A stretch of 64,000 nucleotides of DNA, taken from NCBI RefSeq assembly GCF_900101625.1, contig NZ_FMYZ01000008.1, positions 186,001 through 250,000 of the forward strand, read 5' to 3'. The notes under the pieces are model-generated. The model had not been told where the DNA came from and made no database searches. It worked only from the letters and a program-made list of their open reading frames with translations. The position numbers were made by a program, and so were the translations under genes. The DNA is from Cupriavidus sp. YR651. Its GTDB lineage: Bacteria; Pseudomonadota; Gammaproteobacteria; Burkholderiales; Burkholderiaceae. Of the stretch, positions 25,413-33,320 are shown one piece after another (the first letter of the stretch is position 1; every line of letters begins with the position of its first letter).

Positions 25413-26174
25413 TTACTCGGATGCCGGAATAGATTCGAACGCCGTCTCGCCGAGGGACAATCCACCGTGGTCGTTGATCGACTGGTAGCGCACCATGAGA
25501 GCTGGTGCTGCCGTCAGCGGGTCCTTCACCCGGAACGACTTCACCTCGCCGGGGCCGACCATTCCCGCATCGGTGGATACGGCGCGGCTATCACCGTCGA
25601 TGACCTCCAGCTTCGCGAAGGTGACGTGGTAGGGCGTGGGATTGCGGGCCTCGATCGAATGCGTGGTGCCGGTCGTGACGACTCGCCATTGAATCTTGCC
25701 GGGGGCCTCCGCTGGCTGGCCGTCCAGCCCCTCGGGCCGGAAGAAGAATTTGAGGCGCGTCCGGAAGGCAAGCTGCAGCGTGTTGCTGTCAGCCGAGTCG
25801 CCGGTCGGCTTGGGCGCCACCTCCAGCACGTTGAGCCAGAACAGGGTTTCCTTGTCTTTCGGCAGCGCCTCGCCGCTATAGAACACGCGCAAGGTCTGAC
25901 TCCGTCCCGGCTCGATGCGCGTCAGGGGAGGGGAGATCACGAAGGGAACCTCGATCGCGGCCGGAGCAAGATTGGTGTCGCCGTTGTCGAGCCATACCTG
26001 GGTCAGCGCGGGCAAGGCCCCCTCGTTGCCGAGCTTGACGGTGACCTCCCTTTCCTGGCCGTTGTAGACGATCCGCGTACCCCCGACGATGATGGAAGCA
26101 TCAGCCGAGGGGGAGCCCAGGAATGCCGACGCGCACAGGCAGGCCGCGGCGACGGCCGTGACACGATTCTTCAT
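25413..26174 (-). CDS. Periplasmic pilus chaperone (PapD/FimC family)
   Basis: A 253-residue protein with a signal peptide ending in ADA-SII. The two Ig-like domains include the G1-strand-region motif PFVISPPLTRIEPGRSQTLRVFY and the conserved DKETLFWLNVLEVAPKP. The start ATG 26174 directly precedes the signal peptide. It delivers pilin subunits to the usher by donor-strand complementation. It lies 73 bp upstream of the usher gene. Confidence 0.93.
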   Translation of the reverse strand: MKNRVTAVAAACLCASAFLGSPSADASIIVGGTRIVYNGQEREVTVKLGNEGALPALTQVWLDNGDTNLAPAAIEVPFVISPPLTRIEPGRSQTLRVFYSGEALPKDKETLFWLNVLEVAPKPTGDSADSNTLQLAFRTRLKFFFRPEGLDGQPAEAPGKIQWRVVTTGTTHSIEARNPTPYHVTFAKLEVIDGDSRAVSTDAGMVGPGEVKSFRVKDPLTAAPALMVRYQSINDHGGLSLGETAFESIPASE

Positions 26175-26263
26175 GATGATGGGGAGCCGGTAACCGGGCG
26201 ACGGCGTTGTCGCCACGGATGAACAGTCGCAAGGCGGACAGGGCCGCTGCGCCACGCTGGTGA

Positions 26264-26812
26264 TCAGGGATACACGACGGTGTACCGCACGCTCGAGTTG
26301 GCCGTGCCGGCTGTGGCGGCACCTGTTGCGACGTACTCTGCGATGTATCGCAGCGTCGCAGCACCACCCGACAGGGCGACGTTCCTCGAATTCTGAGATG
26401 CATCGGGGAAGCCGGCCCTGATGGGCGAGGTGTCCGCGTTGAGGAGCCCGATCTGCACATTGGTGGCGGTGCCAGTTCCCGACGCAAGGATCAGATTTCC
26501 GGTTGCTGTATCGGTAGTCGGCCCAGCTTCGAAGAAGGTGTGGACATCGCCGGCGGCAGGCGTGCAGCCGCTCAGCGAGATGGTGAAGAACGTCCGCCCT
26601 GCGGTGCTTCCGGGTGTATTCAGCGAGGCAGTGGAGACCCTGGGCAGCGCGACGACGAAGTCTCCGCCGCTTGCACCATTGCCGGCGATCGTACAGGTCT
26701 GCGCGGAAATGCTGCCGGTGAAGCTGATCGTCCCGTCCACAGCGAAGGCGGACTGTGAAAGGATGGCTGCGGCAGCCGTGAGGACGTGAAGGGGCTTGAA
26801 CTTGCGTTGCAT
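26264..26812 (-). CDS. Major fimbrial subunit (type 1 pilin family)
   Basis: A 182-residue pilin with a signal peptide ending in SAFA-VDG. A Cys pair typical of type 1 pilins is present (SAQTCTIAG ... ISLSGCTPA), along with the C-terminal donor-acceptor motif TAGTANSSVRYTVVYP. ATG 26812 has GGAG upstream. It is the first gene of the four-gene fimbrial operon, so the promoter lies in 26813-27119. Confidence 0.92.
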   Translation of the reverse strand: MQRKFKPLHVLTAAAAILSQSAFAVDGTISFTGSISAQTCTIAGNGASGGDFVVALPRVSTASLNTPGSTAGRTFFTISLSGCTPAAGDVHTFFEAGPTTDTATGNLILASGTGTATNVQIGLLNADTSPIRAGFPDASQNSRNVALSGGAATLRYIAEYVATGAATAGTANSSVRYTVVYP

Positions 26813-27119
26813 GATGGCTCCGGTGGGGTGAACGGACCGCTGTCGAATGGACCGTCGTTGGACGCACGATACGCAGACCACCGATAGATGACTTTCTAAA
26901 ATCGCTCGTGTTTTCTTCAGGGAGCGAAGCCCGGCAGAGGGAGGGCGCTGTGGACGCGTTACGTTGGGAGGATGAGCCGCGCATCGCGGCGAGCGCCGGG
27001 ACGCATTATTTTTGAAAGCGGTGCGGAATGACAGTCGATACAACCATCGTTCAGGACAGACAACACTTGATGCCCACGCAAGCCGGTTGTCTTCACCTTG
27101 ATTTCAGGAGCCGTATTCC
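26813..27119. promoter_or_regulatory. Divergent promoter region, fimbrial operon versus unknown secreted protein
   Basis: About 307 bases of lower GC between oppositely oriented genes. An AGGAG ribosome site serves the plus-strand gene at 27120. I found no invertible-element repeats of the kind that cause fimbrial phase switching, and no confident -35/-10 pair. Confidence 0.4.
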
Positions 27120-28184
27120 ATGTCACTGACTTCCCCGCCTTCGCTGCCCTCTGTTTCGCCGGCCTCATCGCAAAAGATTCCTGAGCCCCTTGAAGAGCGC
27201 CCGCGAACCTTTGCATTCCCGCGAGCGCCAGTGATCTCGTCGACGAACAAGCGGTTCGAGAGTCAAGGCGCGGTGCTTGTGTTTCCTCGTGATCCGGCGC
27301 TGCAAGGCATCCTGGAGAAGCGTCGCGAACTGACGACGCCGGGCGAAACGGCGCCGCAGCACCTTGCACACCGGCCGGCTGCCACGCGAGACTTGCCCGT
27401 CCACACCGGCAATCAGACGGCGACCCAATCGACCCTTAAATCGACTCTCCAATCGGCCGTTCCGCCATCGGTAACGCCGGAAGGCGATGCGGCGTCGGCC
27501 GGCCGTACTCACTCAGCCTTCAGCTTCGTTGCACGGATCGTGCGGGTGTTCCAGCCGCAACGCTGGCTGGCGGCCATTTCATCGGCGGCAAGTCAGTTGG
27601 TCAGCACGATCAGGCAACACCTGGGGCACAGCGTTCCCGTTCCCTATCATCTGCTCGTGGAAGAAGCGCCGACAACACCATCTACCCTGGTCGGGGACCT
27701 GGAGGCGACGCTGGTGGACGTCCTTAACAAGACGCTCAAGCCGGAGAAAACGGACGCCGCAATCGAGCGCGCCCGGAGCTATGCCAAAGCGGGCGCGCTC
27801 GACGACTTCTACAACCTCCACAACCAAATGGTCATGAACGCGAACAAGTTGCCGCATAGCGGCGTTCTCAGAAGCGCAGCGACCGCACTGTTCCTCTTGC
27901 AGACTGCCAGGAAGGACGTCTCATGGCTGACACCGGCTCACATCGACACGGCAACCGAACTGTATAGCCGCCGCATTCCATTCTCGGCGTCGAGATCGGT
28001 TGCGTTTTCGCAGCTTGCCACGCAGCTACCGGCTGGGCTGCTGGAAGCCATGTCCTGGCAGGAAACGCGTCTGTTGATGAAAGGCATCGGCCAGACATTG
28101 GTCGACGTCAAGACACTCTGCAGGTCGATGACCGAAGCTCGCAAGTTCGCGATGGCCTGTGCGGGCCCGGAAACGCGAGTATGA
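27120..28184 (+). CDS. Unknown protein, candidate secreted effector
   Basis: A 354-residue protein not recognised in any family. The first ~140 residues are rich in Ser, Pro, Thr and Gln with almost no hydrophobic runs, as in many T3SS substrates. The rest is mostly helical with amphipathic segments (FSFVARIVRVFQPQRWLAAI; VSWLTPAHIDTATELY). No signal peptide or TM helix is evident. ATG 27120 follows CAGGAG at a good distance. It is the only plus-strand gene between the fimbriae and the T3SS. An effector role is inference from composition and location only. Confidence 0.6.
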   Translation: MSLTSPPSLPSVSPASSQKIPEPLEERPRTFAFPRAPVISSTNKRFESQGAVLVFPRDPALQGILEKRRELTTPGETAPQHLAHRPAATRDLPVHTGNQTATQSTLKSTLQSAVPPSVTPEGDAASAGRTHSAFSFVARIVRVFQPQRWLAAISSAASQLVSTIRQHLGHSVPVPYHLLVEEAPTTPSTLVGDLEATLVDVLNKTLKPEKTDAAIERARSYAKAGALDDFYNLHNQMVMNANKLPHSGVLRSAATALFLLQTARKDVSWLTPAHIDTATELYSRRIPFSASRSVAFSQLATQLPAGLLEAMSWQETRLLMKGIGQTLVDVKTLCRSMTEARKFAMACAGPETRV

Positions 28185-28225
28185 CGAGAAGGGAACGCGG
28201 CGGAACCTGCCTCGCCGCGAGGAAC

Positions 28226-28250
28226 AATGCCCGCCAGAGCGGCGGGCATT
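28226..28250. terminator. Bidirectional hairpin between convergent genes
   Basis: AATGCCCGCC (28226-28235) pairs perfectly with GGCGGGCATT (28241-28250) over five bases. It lies 42 bp after the 28184 stop and before the orgC-position gene ends on the other strand. The flanking T tracts are weak (ATTCTT, ATTGTT). Confidence 0.6.
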
Positions 28251-28314
28251 CTTGTGAGACATCACGTTGATGTGGCGCCCGTGGTCTCCGTGGTGCCGAT
28301 ACATCCCATCCGCC

Positions 28315-28737
28315 CTACCAACTCTCCAGTTCCTCCGGTCGCTTCCACATCTCGGTGATGAAATTCGTCAGCACACCATTGGACGCCACGGCGTAGAGCA
28401 CCGCCTTCTCAAGTTGTCCATAAACCGGCAGGGCCTCGCCACCATCGGCCTTCAGGCGGGCGAGCAGTTCGCCGAGTATGGCGGTATGGGTTGGAATCGG
28501 CCAGAACGGCGTGCTGCCGTCCTGGGCGACGTGGCTACGCATCGTTTGCATGATCTCGAGATAGCCGATGTCCGGATTCACTTGCCACGCATTGGCCAGC
28601 TGATCGTAAAGCGCATCGATATCCGTGGCATGGGCGCCTTCTGCCCGGGGCGTGCCGGAGGGTGTCCATGCCGGAGTTTGCTGCTCGGCGACTGGCGGGA
28701 AGTCAGGCGTCCGGCTCAGCGAGGGAATGTAGGTCAT
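28315..28737 (-). CDS. T3SS-associated protein at the OrgC position
   Basis: A 140-residue soluble protein, last gene of the prg/org-type block. It starts inside the sctL gene (35-bp overlap) with AGAAG upstream. An N-terminal Pro/Ser-rich stretch is followed by a helical region (IDALYDQLANAWQVNPDIGYLEIMQ; HTAILGELLARLKADGG; LEKAVLYAVASNGVLTNFITEMW). In SPI-1 this slot holds orgC, which encodes a secreted protein that promotes needle assembly. Position and size fit, but I cannot see sequence identity strong enough to name it. Confidence 0.6.
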   Translation of the reverse strand: MTYIPSLSRTPDFPPVAEQQTPAWTPSGTPRAEGAHATDIDALYDQLANAWQVNPDIGYLEIMQTMRSHVAQDGSTPFWPIPTHTAILGELLARLKADGGEALPVYGQLEKAVLYAVASNGVLTNFITEMWKRPEELESW

Positions 28738-29449
28738 CGTGCTTCTCCAGTAGTGGGCCCGCTGCGAGGCCGGCGTCGACCGCTGGCGCATCGAGGAATA
28801 CGCCGGCCATCCTCGCCCTGTATTCATCCGCCAGCTGGGCGCATGCGGCATGGATCGGTGAAAGACGGTCGAGTGTGAGTCGGACGGCGCGGTCAATGAA
28901 GCCGCCAACCGCAATCTCGGTGACGTGGTCGCCCGCGCGCAGCAACAGGTCCTGTCCGTCCCAGGATCGAATGTGAATCGAAAGGTTTGCGCCATGCGCT
29001 GTGAGGCGTTCCCGAACAAGGTTCTCGTCGAGGGTCATGGATCGTGGCAGCAACACCTCCACCCTGTGCTCGTCCGCCAGACTCTGGCCCGCCATGGCTT
29101 GCTCCACGGCCGAGAGCAATACTTCGGGGCGCGCCAATGCCTGCTCCAGCACCGCCCGCAGCTCACATCGCATGCGTTCCTTCCAGTGATCGACGATCTC
29201 GCCATGCATGCACAGATACTCCACCAGCATGCCGGCGGCTCGCCGCAGGCCCTCCAGGTGACCGTGCGACACCGCGCTTTGCCGCAACGTCAGCGCGTTT
29301 TCCTCGGCTTGCTCAACGATGCCCCGTGCCCGCCGGCGCGCCTCGTGGATCAGCGCGCGTGCGCCCTGGTCCGCATGAAGCTGCCGACTGCGGATGACGA
29401 TGCCTTCTTCAGGCAATATCCGGCGAAATGTCTCGATGACTCTTGGCAT
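28703..29449 (-). CDS. sctL: T3SS stator protein SctL (OrgB/MxiN type)
   Basis: A 248-residue FliH/YscL-family protein. A long helical N-terminal half (ALIHEARRRARGIVEQAEENA) is the rod that links ATPase to the sorting platform. The C-terminal V-ATPase-E-like domain includes LLRAGDHVTEIAVGGFID. It overlaps sctK by 41 bp and the last gene by 35 bp, so translation is tightly coupled. It is expected to bind SctN and SctQ. Confidence 0.82.
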   Translation of the reverse strand: MPRVIETFRRILPEEGIVIRSRQLHADQGARALIHEARRRARGIVEQAEENALTLRQSAVSHGHLEGLRRAAGMLVEYLCMHGEIVDHWKERMRCELRAVLEQALARPEVLLSAVEQAMAGQSLADEHRVEVLLPRSMTLDENLVRERLTAHGANLSIHIRSWDGQDLLLRAGDHVTEIAVGGFIDRAVRLTLDRLSPIHAACAQLADEYRARMAGVFLDAPAVDAGLAAGPLLEKHDDLHSLAEPDA

Positions 29450-30014
29450 ACTGAATGACCTGCTGGATCAGGAATGGCGGCATGTCCCGCACCGTACCCC
29501 GCGATTCGAGTACGTCCGCGGGCATCCTGGTGGAGAACATCAGCGGTATGCGCTGCTGCCATGCCACGGGAGTCGACCTCAGCCATCCGCCCAATGCGGC
29601 TAGCCCCGCATGCTGCAGGCGAAGCCCCGCAGGCAGCGTCGCGGGAACCCGTGGTGTCTGCGGCAACGGTTCGACATTGGGGAACTGAAGCAAGGCAAAG
29701 TGCCGCAGCGCAGGGGGCAGGGCAGATAGCTGCCCTCGGCCGATCAGCTCGCCACGCAGGCAATGCGCGCCGGCGAGCATGCAAACGATAGGGAGTTCCC
29801 ACCAGCAGTCGGCCAGCGTCCTGTCTGCTGGCGTACGGGGCGGCGCCGGCCCGTCGGATAGTCCATATACGGCCATCACAATACGGCTCAATGCGGCCCG
29901 TTGGCCCGCGCACCTCGTCGACATGCGTGGGTTGAGCCTGGAGGCATGCAGATAGCTCGCCGGATCGTAGAGGATGCGATCCGTGGTACTCACCGCTGTG
30001 TGGGTCAGGCTCAT
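29409..30014 (-). CDS. sctK: T3SS sorting-platform protein SctK (OrgA/MxiK type)
   Basis: A 201-residue protein in the orgA slot, coupled to sctJ by an ATGA overlap. Low-similarity family; visible features are YDPASYLHASRL near the N-terminus, a Trp/Leu-rich middle, and a C-terminus resembling OrgA (PPFLIQQVIQYAK). It connects the cytoplasmic pods (SctQ-SctL) to the inner-ring protein SctD. Assignment leans on gene order as much as on sequence. Confidence 0.78.
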   Translation of the reverse strand: MSLTHTAVSTTDRILYDPASYLHASRLNPRMSTRCAGQRAALSRIVMAVYGLSDGPAPPRTPADRTLADCWWELPIVCMLAGAHCLRGELIGRGQLSALPPALRHFALLQFPNVEPLPQTPRVPATLPAGLRLQHAGLAALGGWLRSTPVAWQQRIPLMFSTRMPADVLESRGTVRDMPPFLIQQVIQYAKSHRDISPDIA

Positions 30015-30865
30015 GATCGCTGCGGCGCCTCCGCGACCATGCCGTGCGCCGTGGCACTGGCGACTGGCACCCGGGCATTTCCAGGCCGGGATTCCGCGCC
30101 ATCTCCCGCGCGTGCGCCATTCCGGCGAGGGTCGTTTCCGCGATGTGACCCGATCATCTGTTCGCGGCGAACCAGCCAGTACGTCAAGCTCACCGCGAGA
30201 AGCACGGCAAGCACGCCCCCAGCGGCAATCCACAGCACGACGGTATCGGGATTCCGGCGCCGCGCCTCGCGTGGGGCCTCGTGCTGCAGCATGCTCTGGC
30301 GCACAAGGACCACCGAGATGCGTTCGTAGTCCAGCTCCGCGATGCTATTCCTGAAAAGCCGCTTGATGTCGTTGATCAATGCCGGCGCGAGAATCGATCC
30401 GTCGTGCGACGCCAGTGCGGAGACATGAACCGGATTGCCCTTCCGGCCTTCCATGGCTTCCAGGTCATAGCTGATGTGCACCCGTGCCGATACCACCCCG
30501 CTGATCGTGCGCAGCGATTGCTCCAGACGTTGCTCGATGGCGGATACCATGCGTGCCTTCTCGGCGCGCGGCGATGCCACGAGAGAATCGGACGGGAACA
30601 TGTCCGCGACCTGCACCGCCTTGGCAGCGGGAAGCCCGTAGGCCTTGAGAATATCCACCGCGGTGGCAAAGTCGGGTTGATCCACCTGGACGCTGAATCC
30701 GCCCTTGTTGGAGAGCTTGGTGGCTTCGATATTGTGGCGTTGCAGAACGGCCATCACTTCGTTCGCCTGCGTCTGATCGAGATCCTGCAGCAGGCTCGCC
30801 TCATTGCATCCTGACAGCAGAACCACCACACAGAGCCATCCGCGCCCAAGCCAGCGTCTGATCAT
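30011..30865 (-). CDS. sctJ: T3SS inner-ring lipoprotein SctJ (PrgK/MxiJ)
   Basis: A 284-residue protein. A lipoprotein signal has lipobox LLSGC with Cys20. The two YscJ/PrgK ring-building domains follow (ANEVMAVLQRHNIEATKL; VVSARVHISYDLE), then a TM helix at about 211-232 (VVLWIAAGGVLAVLLAVSLTYWL). A cytosolic tail of ~50 basic residues follows. It forms the 24-fold inner membrane ring with SctD. It is coupled by 4-bp overlaps to both neighbours. Confidence 0.95.
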   Translation of the reverse strand: MIRRWLGRGWLCVVVLLSGCNEASLLQDLDQTQANEVMAVLQRHNIEATKLSNKGGFSVQVDQPDFATAVDILKAYGLPAAKAVQVADMFPSDSLVASPRAEKARMVSAIEQRLEQSLRTISGVVSARVHISYDLEAMEGRKGNPVHVSALASHDGSILAPALINDIKRLFRNSIAELDYERISVVLVRQSMLQHEAPREARRRNPDTVVLWIAAGGVLAVLLAVSLTYWLVRREQMIGSHRGNDPRRNGARAGDGAESRPGNARVPVASATAHGMVAEAPQRS

Positions 30866-31170
30866 GATCGCAGCAGCGTCTCCACGAGGGAAACACCCTT
30901 GCGCGTCAGTGCGCTGACGGTTTCCACTTCATGGCGGTAGTCACCGAGTTGTATCTGGAGCGCAAGGAGCGCACCCGGAGCGGAAAGCCGTGTCGGATGC
31001 TGTACATCGGCCATGATGCTGTCGTACAGCGATTGCGTCGCGGCCGACGACCCGGCGAACAAATCGCGAAGCCGGTCATCCAGCGATTCCACTTCCCCAT
31101 TTTGCGGACTGATATCGACCGCCGTGGTTCTTGATAATGCCTCTACCTTCGAGACCATCTGTACCGACAT
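30862..31170 (-). CDS. sctI: T3SS inner-rod protein SctI (PrgJ/MxiI)
   Basis: A 102-residue secreted early substrate. The C-terminal helix (ALQIQLGDYRHEVETVSALTRKGVSLVETLLRS) has the PrgJ/YscI amphipathic pattern. Length is as in PrgJ (101). It lies between the needle gene and sctJ, as in SPI-1. Confidence 0.9.
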   Translation of the reverse strand: MSVQMVSKVEALSRTTAVDISPQNGEVESLDDRLRDLFAGSSAATQSLYDSIMADVQHPTRLSAPGALLALQIQLGDYRHEVETVSALTRKGVSLVETLLRS

Positions 31171-31188
31171 GAATCGCTCCTCGACCTC

Positions 31189-31437
31189 TTAGCGGAAGTT
31201 GGCCACAATCGTGGCGTCCATGTCCTTGAATACCTTCACGGTCGAGGACTGGGCGTTGCGGAGAATGCTGACCTCGGAAATCACCGCCTGATATTCCGCG
31301 AGAATCGTGGGATCGGAGCTGCCGCCATCGGCCAGCTTCTTTCGCAGTTCAATTTCGCGCGCGAAGAGTTCGGCGCCGCCCTCCTCGAAGGCCGCTGCGG
31401 TGGAGACCATCAGACCGGTACCTGTGAATATCGCCAT
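31189..31437 (-). CDS. sctF: T3SS needle subunit SctF (PrgI/MxiH)
   Basis: An 82-residue helical-hairpin protein. Its C-terminus (LRNAQSSTVKVFKDMDATIV then ANFR) is almost the PrgI sequence, and the mid-loop SSDPTILAEYQ matches the PrgI PSDP turn. It polymerises into the hollow needle. The close PrgI match is among the best evidence that this is an SPI-1-type rather than Ysc- or Hrp-type system. Confidence 0.96.
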   Translation of the reverse strand: MAIFTGTGLMVSTAAAFEEGGAELFAREIELRKKLADGGSSDPTILAEYQAVISEVSILRNAQSSTVKVFKDMDATIVANFR

Positions 31438-31450
31438 TACTGCTCCTTGC

Positions 31451-32635
31451 CTAGAATGTCTGGGGAAATAGCCAATGCCTTGGCGTTACCTTCACGTAGC
31501 CGCCAGAGCCGAACCTGTAGGACTTGTCCTTCAGCCAGTCGTCCTCCAGGTATGTCGAGAACTCGATGTATCGCGAACCAAAGTTGTCCTGAAAATCCGC
31601 GATCAACTGCTGCATCCGATGCCGGTTTGCGTCATCCAGGGGGCCGACGACGCGAAAGATGACGCTGTTGCTCGTTCTTTCGCGGACATAAGGCAGGCCG
31701 AGACGGTCGATGCCGGCGGCGGCCTGATTCTCGATGGCCGCATCCTTCCAGGCGTGGATTCGAGGCGCCTGCGCATAGGGCATCCACGCCTTGAGTTGAC
31801 CTGACAGCGCCCGCCTGCTCTCGGCGGACAGGCTGGTGCGCTCTTCACTGATCATCAATACGGGCCGTCTGGCGTCTGCGAGTTCAATGCGATGAAACGC
31901 GATGTCGGGGTAGCGCTCCTGCATCAATGCCTGAATTCGCATTTCTTCCGCGTGGATGGTGGTGACCAGCACCTGCTGACTCAGTGCATGTCTGGCCACT
32001 GCCTGCCGGGCCCAGGACGCATTCCGATCCGTCTTCGAGAACACATGGACAACCGTGGAGCCTTCCACCGGCACAATCTGGTAGTTGTCCGGGTCGCCCG
32101 CAATCAATGTCGCGATATCGGCAACCTCATCCTCCCCCCGCACGTCGCCCCACATCCATATCAGGACCGCTAACGTAGCGAGGATTGCGATCATGCAAGC
32201 GATGGGAGTCATCGACGATCGCCGCACCGCTCGCCCGCTGTCGGACGTCGCGGCGCCAAGCAAGCCGGGGCGCCAGTCTGCCCCCGCTGGCTTGATGCAG
32301 AAACGCAGCGGGCCCACCTCCCCAATCGTGTGAAAGGGGATTTGCCACGCGCGCGTGCTTTCACCGAGCGTTCGCACGACCACCGCATCGTCGGACGCTG
32401 CTCCAAGCTCGATCTCGAAATTGACGCCATCGCGATCCGTGGGGATGACGATGGTGTTTGGCGGAAGATCGACCATGCCTGACGACTGCGCCAGATCGGA
32501 TTCTTGCCTCTGGATGAACAGCGTCACGCCTGGCAGCAGGATGTATTCGCATCCCTTCAGCGAACCGCTCAGCAAACGAATCACAACGTTGCCGGTGCCG
32601 TCACCACTGGTACCCGCTGAATCCAGCTCTTCCAT
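31451..32635 (-). CDS. sctD: T3SS inner-ring protein SctD (PrgH/MxiG)
   Basis: A 394-residue protein (PrgH is 392). An N-terminal FHA-like cytosolic domain (IRLLSGSLKGCEYILLPG) precedes a TM helix at about 143-163 (PIACMIAILATLAVLIWMW). The periplasmic ring-building region ends in DDWLKDKSYRFGSGGYVK then TPRHWLFP, closely like PrgH. ATG 32635 is preferred because its N-terminus aligns with PrgH and it has GGAGAAG upstream; ATG 32671 and TTG 32689 are alternatives. Confidence 0.93.
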   Translation of the reverse strand: MEELDSAGTSGDGTGNVVIRLLSGSLKGCEYILLPGVTLFIQRQESDLAQSSGMVDLPPNTIVIPTDRDGVNFEIELGAASDDAVVVRTLGESTRAWQIPFHTIGEVGPLRFCIKPAGADWRPGLLGAATSDSGRAVRRSSMTPIACMIAILATLAVLIWMWGDVRGEDEVADIATLIAGDPDNYQIVPVEGSTVVHVFSKTDRNASWARQAVARHALSQQVLVTTIHAEEMRIQALMQERYPDIAFHRIELADARRPVLMISEERTSLSAESRRALSGQLKAWMPYAQAPRIHAWKDAAIENQAAAGIDRLGLPYVRERTSNSVIFRVVGPLDDANRHRMQQLIADFQDNFGSRYIEFSTYLEDDWLKDKSYRFGSGGYVKVTPRHWLFPQTF

Positions 32636-32766
32636 GCTCCGCTTCTCCACATTCACCTTGCCGTCACGCATCGCAATACCGGCACTCAAAATCTATCAAA
32701 CCGATCACGCGCCCAGAATTGGACCAGTCCGAAAGCACTGGGAAATTTCATCGTATTGGCACGCCA

Positions 32767-33309
32767 TCAATGCAGCGGCTCACCGCGAATGCCGATGCCT
32801 CGGGCGTGTTTGTCGACGAGCCTCGCGAATCGCTCGGCTACCTTCGCCACATAGCGTTGCCTGGCCGCTTCCCTGCGAGGGCCGCTGCCGGCGTTGTATG
32901 CGCCAACGGCGCGCCAGGTATAGCCGTGCTTGCGCACGAACTCCGAAAGGATCTCCGCGCCGGCCATCACTGCCACGCAGGGGTCATTCATCAGGTCATC
33001 CCTCGTGATGCCGCGCTGTGCCAGCTTCCCGAAATGGATGCTGTTGATCTGCATGAGGCCGACATCCACGGTGCCATTGGCATTCCTGCCAATGAGGCGT
33101 GGATTCATGGCCGACTCGACTTCCGCAATCGCGCGCAGCAGCAGCGGATCGATTGTGTAGTGGCGGCCCGCCTTGCCGAAACAGTCCGCAAACGCGAGGG
33201 CCGGTGTTGCCCCCACGGACAGCACAAGCGACACGATCAACGCGTTGGCTACCGCCGGCCATGCGGCCATCGCGTGGCGCAGTCGGTAGAGATGACTTAC
33301 GCCCTGCAT
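32767..33309 (-). CDS. iagB: T3SS-associated lytic transglycosylase (IagB/IpgF family)
   Basis: A 180-residue protein with a signal peptide ending in ALA-FAD. The goose-lysozyme-like SLT fold follows, with catalytic Glu in LLLRAIAEVESAMNPRLIG, the VGLMQINSIHFGKL motif and AVGAYNAGSG. It cuts peptidoglycan locally so the secretion apparatus can cross the wall. It lies between the sopB-like gene and sctD, as iagB sits near prgH in SPI-1. Confidence 0.93.
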   Translation of the reverse strand: MQGVSHLYRLRHAMAAWPAVANALIVSLVLSVGATPALAFADCFGKAGRHYTIDPLLLRAIAEVESAMNPRLIGRNANGTVDVGLMQINSIHFGKLAQRGITRDDLMNDPCVAVMAGAEILSEFVRKHGYTWRAVGAYNAGSGPRREAARQRYVAKVAERFARLVDKHARGIGIRGEPLH

Positions 33310-33320
33310 CGGGGATACGG

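Noticed and set aside
26813..27119. Invertible fimbrial phase switch
   Set aside because: No flanking inverted repeats and no fimB/fimE-like recombinase gene in the window.
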